Assembly: GCF_003863335.1 (NCBI RefSeq)
Contig: NZ_RRAZ01000017.1
Coordinates: 1-64,000 of the forward strand
DNA: 64,000 bases
Origin: Falsigemmobacter faecalis
Lineage (GTDB): Bacteria; Pseudomonadota; Alphaproteobacteria; Rhodobacterales; Rhodobacteraceae
Direction of reading: 5' to 3'
Positions 57,021 through 64,000 of the stretch are shown here, piece by piece. The translations under genes were made by a program, and so were the position numbers. The notes under the pieces are model-generated. The model was given only the letters and a program-made list of their open reading frames with translations. It was not told the DNA's origin and did not search any database. Within the stretch, counting starts at the first letter, position 1. The number at the start of each line of letters is the position of its first letter.

Positions 57021-57053
57021 TCCGACTGTCGCCTGGGTTGCAAAGGCCCCGGC

Positions 57054-58391
57054 TCAGATGTTTTCGTAGATCGCGGCGATCTTTGCGATTGCCGCTTCCG
57101 CCGACATCTCTTCCGAAACACCGCTGCGGCGGCTGGTCACTTCGACCACGCCATTGGCCAGACCGCGCGGGCCCACGGTGATGCGCCAAGGCAGACCGAT
57201 CAGATCCATGGTGGCGAATTTCGCGCCCGCACGCTCGTCGCGGTCATCGTAAAGCGCCTCAAGACCCTTTGTCGCCAGACCTTTGTAAAGCGCGTCACAG
57301 GCCGCATCGGTGCCTGCATCACCCTGCTTCAGGTTCACAATGCCCACCGGGAAGGGGGTCACGCCCTCGGGCCAGATGATGCCCTTGTCGTCGTGGCTGG
57401 CCTCAATGATCGCACCGAGCAGACGCGAAACGCCGATGCCATGCGAGCCCATTTCGACCGGAACCTGCTTGCCCTCGGGGCTGACGACGGTGGCGCCCAT
57501 AGCCTCGGAATATTTGGTGCCGAAGTAGAAGATCTGGCCGACCTCAATCCCGCGCGCAACCATACGGTGCTCTTCGGGGACATCGGCGAAAATCCCCTCA
57601 TCATGGGTCTCATCGGTGCGGGCATAGAGGGTGGTGAACTCGTCACAGACGGCCTTCACCGCCGCGCGGTCCTCGTAATCGACGGCGCGATCGCCCAGTT
57701 TCAGATCGGTGACGCGGGCGTCATAGAAGACTTCCGACTCACCCGTCTGCGCCAGAACCAGGAATTCATGGGTGTCTTCGCCGCCGATCGGTCCGGAATC
57801 GGCGCGCATCGGAATGGCGGTCAGACCCATGCGCTCATAGGTGCGCAGATAGCTGACCATATGGCGGTTATAGGCGTGCAGCGCGTCGTCTTTGGTCAGG
57901 TCGAAGTTGTAGCCGTCCTTCATCAGGAACTCGCGGCCACGCATCACGCCAAAGCGCGGGCGCATCTCATCGCGGAATTTCCACTGGATCTGATACAGCG
58001 TCAGCGGCAGCTGTTTGTAGGACGAGACATGGGCACGGAACATATCCGTGATCATTTCCTCATTGGTCGGCCCGTAAAGCATCTCACGGTCATGGCGGTC
58101 TTTGATGCGCAGCATCTCGGGGCCATAGGCGTCATAACGCCCGCTCTCGCGCCAGAGATCGGCCGATTGCAGCGTGGGCATCAGCACCGGCACGTGACCG
58201 GCGCGGATCTGTTCTTCATTGACGATCTGCTGAATGCGGCTGAGCACCCGCAGGCCCAGCGGCAGCCAGGAATAAATCCCCGCCGACTGCTGTTTGATCA
58301 TACCCGCACGCAGCATATAGCGGTGCGAGACGATCTGCGCCTCTTTGGGGTCTTCCTTCAGAACGGGCAGGAAATAGCGGGACAGACGCAT
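57054..58391 (-). CDS. proS: Prolyl-tRNA synthetase (short, editing-domain-less type)
   Basis: Class II synthetase (445 aa). Motif 1 lies in [22 protein letters not shown] (in part), motif 2 in [26 protein letters not shown] (in part), motif 3 in [15 protein letters not shown]. The about 180-residue INS editing domain of E. coli ProRS is missing, as in other alphaproteobacteria, which usually rely on a separate trans-editing protein. Start 58391 ([15 protein letters not shown]); the frame open to 58709 is antisense to the next gene. Confidence 0.97.
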   Translation of the reverse strand: MRLSRYFLPVLKEDPKEAQIVSHRYMLRAGMIKQQSAGIYSWLPLGLRVLSRIQQIVNEEQIRAGHVPVLMPTLQSADLWRESGRYDAYGPEMLRIKDRHDREMLYGPTNEEMITDMFRAHVSSYKQLPLTLYQIQWKFRDEMRPRFGVMRGREFLMKDGYNFDLTKDDALHAYNRHMVSYLRTYERMGLTAIPMRADSGPIGGEDTHEFLVLAQTGESEVFYDARVTDLKLGDRAVDYEDRAAVKAVCDEFTTLYARTDETHDEGIFADVPEEHRMVARGIEVGQIFYFGTKYSEAMGATVVSPEGKQVPVEMGSHGIGVSRLLGAIIEASHDDKGIIWPEGVTPFPVGIVNLKQGDAGTDAACDALYKGLATKGLEALYDDRDERAGAKFATMDLIGLPWRITVGPRGLANGVVEVTSRRSGVSEEMSAEAAIAKIAAIYENI

Positions 58392-58556
58392 GGGCGGCCT
58401 CTGGCATAAGGGTTTGCGGTTTCCTAGCCGCTGCGCCCTGCCCTGACAAGTGCGCCATGGGGGAGCGCAGGGCCGCCTTTTGCGCCGCGCGGCCCCATTC
58501 TTCTTGAACACCGGGCCATCCTGGGCAATCTGTCTCAAACGATAAGGACGAGTGGT

Positions 58557-59621
58557 ATGGCGCATCCGGTTCGCGATCAGCTGAAATACTGGGCCATCGG
58601 GATGGTGCTGCTGTTTGTGGTGCTCTGGGCGCTGGGCAAGGTGATGCTGCCCTTTCTGGTGGGCGGCGCGATTGCCTATTTCCTCGACCCCGTTGCCGAC
58701 CGGCTGCAAAAGCTGGGGCTGTCGCGCACCGCAGCCACGGCGATCATTTCGCTGGCGGCACTCTTTGCGACTGTGGCGCTGTTTCTCTCGGTCATTCCGA
58801 CCCTCGTGCGTCAGCTCAGCGATCTGATCAACGCCGCACCTGATATTATCCGCAAACTGATGGATTATCTTTATGAGCGCTTTCCCGAGCTGACCGATAA
58901 TACCTCAACCATCCGCACCTCTCTGGCCGAACTGGGTGAGGCGATCAAATCCCGCGGCATGACGGTGGTGAATACCGTCATCGGCTCTGCGGTCAGTGTG
59001 CTCGACTGGGTGCTTTTCCTGGTCATCGTGCCGGTGGTGGCCTTTTATCTGCTGCTCGACTGGGACCGCATGATGCGCCGCATTGATGAGCTGCTGCCGC
59101 GTGACTATGCGCCGACCGTGCGCCATCTGGCGGGCGAGATTGACCGGGTGCTGGCGGCCTTTGTGCGCGGGCAGCTGACGGTCTGTCTGATCCTTGGCGG
59201 CTTTTACGCAGCCTCTCTGGCGGCGGTCGGGCTGCAGTTTGGCTTCATTGTCGGCGCCATTGCCGGGGCGATCACCTTCATTCCCTATATCGGCTCCATC
59301 GTTGGCGGCGTGCTCGCCATTGGCCTTGCACTGGTGCAATACTGGGGCGACTGGTGGTCGGTGGGACTGATTGCCGCAATCTTCGCGGTCGGACAGTTCC
59401 TTGAGGGCAATATCATCACGCCGCGTCTGGTGGGCGGCTCGGTCGGGCTGCACCCGGTCTGGCTGCTGTTTGCGCTTTCGGCCTTCGGCACGCTTTTTGG
59501 TTTTGCAGGAATGCTGGTGGCGGTTCCGGTGGCGGCAGCGATCGGCGTTCTCGTGCGCTATGCCTCGGCGCGCTATGTGGAGAGCGATATTTACCGCGGC
59601 GCGACCCCGCCCGAGCCCTGA
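58557..59621 (+). CDS. AI-2E family transporter-like membrane protein (second copy)
   Basis: A 354-aa PerM/AI-2E family protein with about eight spans: N-terminal pair (about 13-60), a long helical loop (about 80-140), and the [21 protein letters not shown] segment near 240, [21 protein letters not shown] near 280. It differs from the copy at 35998 (different loops, shorter). Family genes upstream of ppk are usual in alphaproteobacteria. Divergent from proS; its stop is 95 bp before ppk. Confidence 0.87.
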   Translation: MAHPVRDQLKYWAIGMVLLFVVLWALGKVMLPFLVGGAIAYFLDPVADRLQKLGLSRTAATAIISLAALFATVALFLSVIPTLVRQLSDLINAAPDIIRKLMDYLYERFPELTDNTSTIRTSLAELGEAIKSRGMTVVNTVIGSAVSVLDWVLFLVIVPVVAFYLLLDWDRMMRRIDELLPRDYAPTVRHLAGEIDRVLAAFVRGQLTVCLILGGFYAASLAAVGLQFGFIVGAIAGAITFIPYIGSIVGGVLAIGLALVQYWGDWWSVGLIAAIFAVGQFLEGNIITPRLVGGSVGLHPVWLLFALSAFGTLFGFAGMLVAVPVAAAIGVLVRYASARYVESDIYRGATPPEP

Positions 59622-59675
59622 GCCCTGCAGGCGGCTTTTCGTATTTTCACAGAAAGCCGCCTTGCGCCTGCAGAT

Positions 59676-59693
59676 TTGTCACATCACTGTCAC
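59676..59693 (+). promoter_or_regulatory. Pho box upstream of ppk
   Basis: TTGTCAC-ATCA-CTGTCAC: two direct 7-bp half-sites with the 11-bp period of a PhoB site (consensus CTGTCAT-N4-CTGTCAT/C). Ends 23 bp before the ppk ATG. Confidence 0.82.
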
Positions 59694-59716
59694 AGAGCAG
59701 CTTCATCAGTGACATC

Positions 59717-61891
59717 ATGACCCAGGCCGATTTCCTCTCCGCACCCTTCGCCGATCCCGTCACGCTTCCCGAAGGCGAAACTGAGGGGGCAAAACGTTTT
59801 TTCAACCGTGAACTCAGCTGGCTGGCCTTTAACTGGCGCGTGCTGGAGGAGGCCGAAAACCCCCGTGTGCCGCTGCTTGAGCGGCTGCGGTTCCTGTCGA
59901 TCTCGGCCACCAATCTCGATGAGTTCTACACCGTCCGCGTGGCAGGCCTGCGCCAGCTGGTGCGCTCGGGCAACCGGATGCTCTCAGATGATGGTCATCC
60001 CCCGGCAGAACAGCTGCGCCTGATCAACGCCGATGCCCGCGATCTGATGAGCACGCAGCAAAAAACCTACCGCAGCCTCAGCACGGCCATGGAAGAGGCC
60101 GGGATCTCGATCCTGACCCGCGCGCGTCTGACGCAGGGTGACCGGGACTTTCTGCGCGAGTATTTCCTGCACCAGGTGTTTCCGGTGCTCTCGCCGCTGG
60201 CGATTGATCCGGCGCATCCCTTCCCCTTCATCCCCAATACCGGCTTTTCGCTGGGGCTGGAGCTGGAGCGCACCTCCGATCGCCGCCGCCTGCAGGCCTT
60301 GCTGCCGATCCCGAACCAGATTTCGCGCTTTGTCATCCTGCCCGCCGAAGAGGGCAGATACCGCGTTCTGCCGCTGGAGGATCTGCTGCTGCTGAACCTC
60401 TCATCGCTTTTCCCGGGCTATGATGAGATCGGCCACTGCGCGTTCCGGGTGCTGCGCGACAGCGATCTGGAGGTCGAGGATGAGGCCGAGGATCTGGTGC
60501 GCGAATTCGAGACGGCCCTGAAGCGCCGCCGCCGCGGCGAGGTGATCCGGCTGAAAATCTCGGCCGGGGCGCCCGAGGCTTTGCGCGCGCTCATCATGGA
60601 AGAGCTCGACGTCACCTCAGATGAGGTGGTTGAGGTTAAGGGCCTGATCGGCGTGGCGGATCTGAAAGAGCTGGTGATCTCTTCGCGGCCCGATCTGCTC
60701 TGGCCGCCCTTCACCCCGCGCGTGCCCGAGCGGGTTCTGGATCACGACGGCGATATTTTCGCCGCGATCCGACAAAAGGACATGCTGCTGCATCATCCCT
60801 ATGAGACCTTCGACATGGTCATCCGCTTTTTGCAGCAGGCGGCGCGCGACCCCAATGTGCTGGCGATCAAACAGACGCTTTACCGCACCTCTTACGACAG
60901 CCCCGTCGTGGATGCGCTGTGCGAAGCGGCGGAGAACGGCAAATCCATCACCGCGCTGGTTGAGTTGAAAGCCCGCTTCGATGAGGCCTCCAACATCCGC
61001 CAGTCACGCCGGCTTGAGCGCTCGGGCGCGCATGTGGTTTACGGCTTCATGCATTTGAAAACCCATGCGAAAATCTCAACCGTGGTGCGGCGTGAGGGTG
61101 ACAGCCTGGTCACCTATACCCATTTCGGGACCGGCAATTACCACCCGATCACCGCGAAGATTTACACCGACCTCAGCTTCTTCACCTGTGATGCGGCGCT
61201 GGGCCGGGATGCGACCAAGGTGTTTAATTATCTCTCGGGCTATGTGCAGCCCGACAACCTGGAGAACCTTGCGATCTCGCCTATCAGCCAGAAACCGCGC
61301 CTGCTGGAGCTGATCGCGGCAGAGGCCGACCATGCCCGTCAGGGGCGGCGCGGTGAGATCTGGGCGAAGATGAACTCGCTCATTGATATGGAAGTGATCG
61401 ACGCGCTTTACGCCGCAAGTCAGGCGGGGGTGAAGATCAGCCTTGTGGTGCGCGGCATGTGCGGGTTGCGGCCCGGCATTGCGGGGCTGTCGGAAAACAT
61501 CCGCGTGAAATCCATCGTCGGGCGCTTCCTTGAGCACAGCCGCATCGTCTGCTTTGGCGGCGGTGAGGGGCTGCCCTCGCGCAATGCGCGGGTCTTCATC
61601 TCCTCGGCCGACTGGATGCGGCGCAACCTGAACCGCCGGGTCGAGACGCTGGTCGAGATCCTGAACCCCACCGTCAAGGCACAGATCGAAAGCCAGATCA
61701 TGGCCGCCAATATGGCCGATGAGGCGCAGAGCTGGATTCTCGGCCCCGATGGCCGCTACGCGCGCCAGTTGCAAAGCGAAGATCAGCGGCTTTTCAGCTG
61801 TCATCGCTTCTTTATGGAGAACCCCTCGCTTTCGGGGCGCGGCTCTGCGGGGGCGGCCGATGTGCCGCGGCTGGGCTTTTCCGGGGATTGA
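59717..61891 (+). CDS. ppk: Polyphosphate kinase 1
   Basis: Synthesises polyphosphate from ATP (724 aa). N-terminal FFNRELSWLAFNWRVLEEAENP, in part, the phospholipase-D-like core with phospho-histidine in HLKTHAKISTVVRREGD-like segment (MHLKTHAKIS) and second histidine in IVGRFLEHSRIVCFGGG, and YTHFGTGNYHP. A Pho box at 59676 predicts induction under phosphate limitation. No good Shine-Dalgarno is present and the Pho box is so close to the ATG that a leaderless or very short 5' end is possible. Followed by ppx after a 152-bp gap. Confidence 0.97.
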   Translation: MTQADFLSAPFADPVTLPEGETEGAKRFFNRELSWLAFNWRVLEEAENPRVPLLERLRFLSISATNLDEFYTVRVAGLRQLVRSGNRMLSDDGHPPAEQLRLINADARDLMSTQQKTYRSLSTAMEEAGISILTRARLTQGDRDFLREYFLHQVFPVLSPLAIDPAHPFPFIPNTGFSLGLELERTSDRRRLQALLPIPNQISRFVILPAEEGRYRVLPLEDLLLLNLSSLFPGYDEIGHCAFRVLRDSDLEVEDEAEDLVREFETALKRRRRGEVIRLKISAGAPEALRALIMEELDVTSDEVVEVKGLIGVADLKELVISSRPDLLWPPFTPRVPERVLDHDGDIFAAIRQKDMLLHHPYETFDMVIRFLQQAARDPNVLAIKQTLYRTSYDSPVVDALCEAAENGKSITALVELKARFDEASNIRQSRRLERSGAHVVYGFMHLKTHAKISTVVRREGDSLVTYTHFGTGNYHPITAKIYTDLSFFTCDAALGRDATKVFNYLSGYVQPDNLENLAISPISQKPRLLELIAAEADHARQGRRGEIWAKMNSLIDMEVIDALYAASQAGVKISLVVRGMCGLRPGIAGLSENIRVKSIVGRFLEHSRIVCFGGGEGLPSRNARVFISSADWMRRNLNRRVETLVEILNPTVKAQIESQIMAANMADEAQSWILGPDGRYARQLQSEDQRLFSCHRFFMENPSLSGRGSAGAADVPRLGFSGD

Positions 61892-61897
61892 CGCGAC

Positions 61898-61929
61898 GGT
61901 CCACTCCGCGCATTTTCGCGCAGTGGACC
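61898..61929. other. Inverted repeat between ppk and ppx
   Basis: Outer arms GGTCCACT (61898-61905) and AGTGGACC (61922-61929) with inner GCGC/GCGC; 12 paired bases with a small bulge. It has no T-run, so it is a poor terminator; a protein-binding site or RNA-processing hairpin is possible. Confidence 0.65.
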
Positions 61930-62043
61930 AAAGCTGCCGGGACTCCCGCTTGAAATCGAATCTTAAGGGATATGCAGCGTTTCAGGTCGCGGGGGCTTTC
62001 GCCTCGCGGCCTTTTCCCCTTCACGGCAAAGCCGGATTTCCTG

Positions 62044-63564
62044 ATGATCGATGATTTTGAGCCCTTCGGCCGCCCGCTCTTTGAGGACCCCTCTGCCCGC
62101 GCCCTGAGCCGGGTTGGCGTGGTGGATGTCGGCTCAAACTCGGTGCGGATGGTGGTCTTTGACGGCGCGGCCCGCAGCCCGGCCTATTTCTACAACGAAA
62201 AGGTCATGGCGGGTCTTGGCAAAGGTCTGGCGCAGACCGGGCGTCTGAACCCCGAAGGCCGGATCCGGGCGCTGGCAGCGCTCCGCCGCTTTGCCGCGCT
62301 GGCCGACGGAATGGGCATTGCCCCCCTGACCGTGGTCGCCACCGCCGCCGTGCGCGAAGCCGAAGACGGCCCCGAATTTCAGGCCGAGGTTGAGCGCGAG
62401 ACCGGGCTCAGACTTTTCGTCATCGACGGCCAGGAAGAGGCCCGTCTGACCGCCCAGGGCGTGCTTCTGGGCTGGCCCGATGCCTCCGGGATCGTCTGCG
62501 ACATCGGTGGCAACTCGATGGAACTGGCGCGGATCGGCAAGGGCAAGGTCGGGGACCGTATCTCGACGCCGCTGGGGCCCTTCCGCCTGCAACAGGTCGA
62601 GGGCGGGCCTGAACAGCGCGCGAAGGTCATTGAGCGCATTTTGCGCAAAGCCCGTGATATCGTGAAGCCTGAGGGCGAGCGGCTCTATCTGGTGGGCGGC
62701 TCCTGGCGGGTGATCGCGCGCCTTGATATGGAGCGGCGCGGCTATCCGCTGACGGTTTTGCATGAATACCGCATGGAGCCTGCGGCGGTCCTTGAGACCG
62801 TGGACTGGATCCGGCGCAATGATCCCGCGACGCTGCGCAGCCGCACCGGCACTTCCGCTGAGCGGATGGAACTGGTGCCGCTGGCGGGCGAGGTTCTCTC
62901 CGCCATGGTGCAGATGTTCAGGCTGCGCGAGATTGACGTCTCATCCTATGGCATCCGCGAGGGGCTGCTCTATGAGCAGATGCCGCAGCGCCTGCGCGAG
63001 CGCGATCCGCTGATTGAGGCCGCCCGTCAGATGGAGGCCACGCAGTCCCGGATGCCGGGTTTTGGCAAGAAGCTCTTCACCTTCCTGTTGCCGCTGTTCA
63101 AAGACGCCGATATGGAACGCTCGCGGCTGATCAAAGCGGCCTGCCTGCTGCATGACACCACCTGGCGCTCGCATCCCGATTACCGCGCCGAGGTCTGCTT
63201 TGAGAACGCCACCCGCGCCAACTTAGGCGGGCTCGACCATCCCGGGCGGGTCTTCCTGGGGCTCTCGCTGCTGCACCGCTATAAAAACAGCCGCTCTGGC
63301 TCGCGCTTTGAGGCGCTGTTCCGGCTTTTGAACGAAGATGAGCTGCGTCAGGCCGAAGTGCTGGGCAAGGCGATGCGCTTTGGCGCGATGTTCGCTTTGG
63401 GGGATCCGAATGAGGCAGCAGCGCTGCGCTGGCAGCCAAAGAAGAAGCTTCTGGAGCTGACCCTGCAGCCAAGGGGAGAGGCCCTCTTTGCCGAAGTGGC
63501 CCAGGCGCGGTTCAAATCGCTTGCCAATGCTCTGGGCGCGACCGCGACCGTCAGATCCGCCTGA
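62044..63564 (+). CDS. ppx: Exopolyphosphatase / pppGpp phosphohydrolase (Ppx/GppA)
   Basis: Actin-fold ASKHA enzyme (506 aa) that shortens polyphosphate from its ends. Phosphate-1 loop GVVDVGSNSVRMVVFDG near 31-47, phosphate-2 VCDIGGNSMELARIG near 155, catalytic Glu about VREAEDGPEF. The C-terminal part (about 320-506) is an HD-like helical domain. Start 62044 (MIDDFEPF), with the frame open to 61972. Same direction as ppk, the usual ppk-ppx pair. Confidence 0.93.
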   Translation: MIDDFEPFGRPLFEDPSARALSRVGVVDVGSNSVRMVVFDGAARSPAYFYNEKVMAGLGKGLAQTGRLNPEGRIRALAALRRFAALADGMGIAPLTVVATAAVREAEDGPEFQAEVERETGLRLFVIDGQEEARLTAQGVLLGWPDASGIVCDIGGNSMELARIGKGKVGDRISTPLGPFRLQQVEGGPEQRAKVIERILRKARDIVKPEGERLYLVGGSWRVIARLDMERRGYPLTVLHEYRMEPAAVLETVDWIRRNDPATLRSRTGTSAERMELVPLAGEVLSAMVQMFRLREIDVSSYGIREGLLYEQMPQRLRERDPLIEAARQMEATQSRMPGFGKKLFTFLLPLFKDADMERSRLIKAACLLHDTTWRSHPDYRAEVCFENATRANLGGLDHPGRVFLGLSLLHRYKNSRSGSRFEALFRLLNEDELRQAEVLGKAMRFGAMFALGDPNEAAALRWQPKKKLLELTLQPRGEALFAEVAQARFKSLANALGATATVRSA

Positions 63565-63583
63565 GCGCCCCGTCCCGGACATG

Positions 63584-63614
63584 AAAAAGCCGGCCCTTCG
63601 CGGGGCCGGCTTTT
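63584..63614. terminator. Terminator between ppx and dadA
   Basis: AAAAAGCCGGCCC / GGGCCGGCTTTT with a 5-6-nt loop, symmetric and usable from both sides. Confidence 0.87.
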
Positions 63615-63630
63615 CTGCTGTCTGCGGATC

Positions 63631-64000
63631 TCAGATCGTGGCCGGGCGCAGCGGCGCGGCGCTGCGCGTTTCCGGCGCGCTGCGGCCATAGCGCGACACC
63701 GCCAGACCCGAGGGGTCGATCTGCGGCTGCAGGCCCGACATCAGATCCGCGAGCATCCGGCCCGAGCCTGCCGCCATGGTCCAGCCCAGCGTGCCGTGGC
63801 CGGTATTGGTCCAGAGGTTGCGATAGGGGGTCTGGCCCACAATCGGGGTGCCATCGGGCGTCATCGGGCGCAGGCCGGTCCAGAAGGTCGCCTGCGACAG
63901 ATCGCCCGCCCCGCCGAACATCTCGGTCAGCGATTTCTCCAGCGTCTCGCGGCGGCGCTGGTGCAGGCTCAGATCATAGCCCGCGATTTCGGCCAGACCC
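63631..64000 (-). CDS. dadA: D-amino acid dehydrogenase, C-terminal part (gene continues past window)
   Basis: Minus-strand gene whose 5' part lies beyond 64000; 122 C-terminal residues are visible. The frame begins [21 protein letters not shown] and contains the DadA tail [40 protein letters not shown], both in part, which form the FAD and product site. It oxidises D-amino acids (typically D-alanine) to keto acids. Identification is by this C-terminal signature, so related DAO-family dehydrogenases remain possible. Confidence 0.85.
   Translation of the reverse strand, partial: GLAEIAGYDLSLHQRRRETLEKSLTEMFGGAGDLSQATFWTGLRPMTPDGTPIVGQTPYRNLWTNTGHGTLGWTMAAGSGRMLADLMSGLQPQIDPSGLAVSRYGRSAPETRSAAPLRPATI

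Noticed and set aside
58392-58709. 106-codon N-terminal extension of proS
   Set aside because: It runs antisense to the start of the AI-2E gene and is not in the ProRS family.

Overview
The window is a high-GC stretch of an alphaproteobacterial chromosome, most likely from the family Rhodobacteraceae (Rhodobacter/Paracoccus relatives). I base this on the gene content and protein signatures: a 203-residue PmtA-type phosphatidylethanolamine methyltransferase, an IscR without the usual cysteine triad heading an iscR-desulfurase-sufB-...-sufCD-...-sufS cluster, short prolyl-tRNA synthetase, the lptC-lptA-lptB-hpf-ptsN order, and AI-2E/ppk/ppx linkage. It reads as core housekeeping chromosome. I found no transposase, integrase, phage gene, CRISPR array, toxin-antitoxin pair or recognisable defence system.

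Layout. 1-3.5 kb: a heptamer tandem repeat cut by the window edge, tRNA-Asp, and a polyamine-type ABC importer (potABC) with no substrate-binding protein. 3.7-7 kb: an FMN-binding-fold protein, rplM-rpsI, a small lipoprotein, hisF-hisE. 7-17.4 kb: ruvC-ruvA-htpX-ruvB, a DUF1127 gene, prmA, msrA, tmk, a D,D-carboxypeptidase, a SPOR lipoprotein, a poorly conserved secreted protein, a BaiN/YhiN-type flavoprotein. 17.5-18.2 kb: two identical tRNA-Gln and two identical tRNA-Glu genes. 18.2-30.8 kb: SulP transporter, RNase D, the LPS export genes lptC-lptA-lptB, hpf, ptsN, an MFS transporter, mepA, a DUF1269 protein, an M20 peptidase, sseA, an aromatic aminotransferase, DUF2322. 31-38 kb: smpB, a multi-span membrane protein, slt, dapA, an AI-2E exporter-like protein, pmtA, tRNA-Arg. 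38.2-47.9 kb: the SUF iron-sulfur operon on the minus strand with six accessory genes of unclear role. 48-53.5 kb: an alpha/beta hydrolase, an HD phosphohydrolase, ppk2 with an overlapping tetR gene, sufA-sufT, tgt. 53.5-64 kb: lolC-lolD, a 553-bp satellite of 79 perfect 7-bp units, proS, a second AI-2E protein, ppk1 behind a clear Pho box, ppx, and the 3' part of dadA.

Functional themes: envelope biogenesis (Lpt, Lol, Slt, MepA, Dac, SPOR), Fe-S assembly with an iron-responsive-looking promoter, DNA repair (RuvABC), polyphosphate metabolism (PPK1, PPX, PPK2), translation and ribosome hibernation.

The signals least explained by ordinary genes are the two heptamer tandem repeats, a three-copy interspersed element (CTTTGGCTTTTT...AATACTCC plus a GC-rich hairpin), a perfect 26-bp palindrome upstream of rplM, a 32-bp inverted repeat between ppk and ppx, and the palindrome overlapping the -10 box of the iscR promoter.
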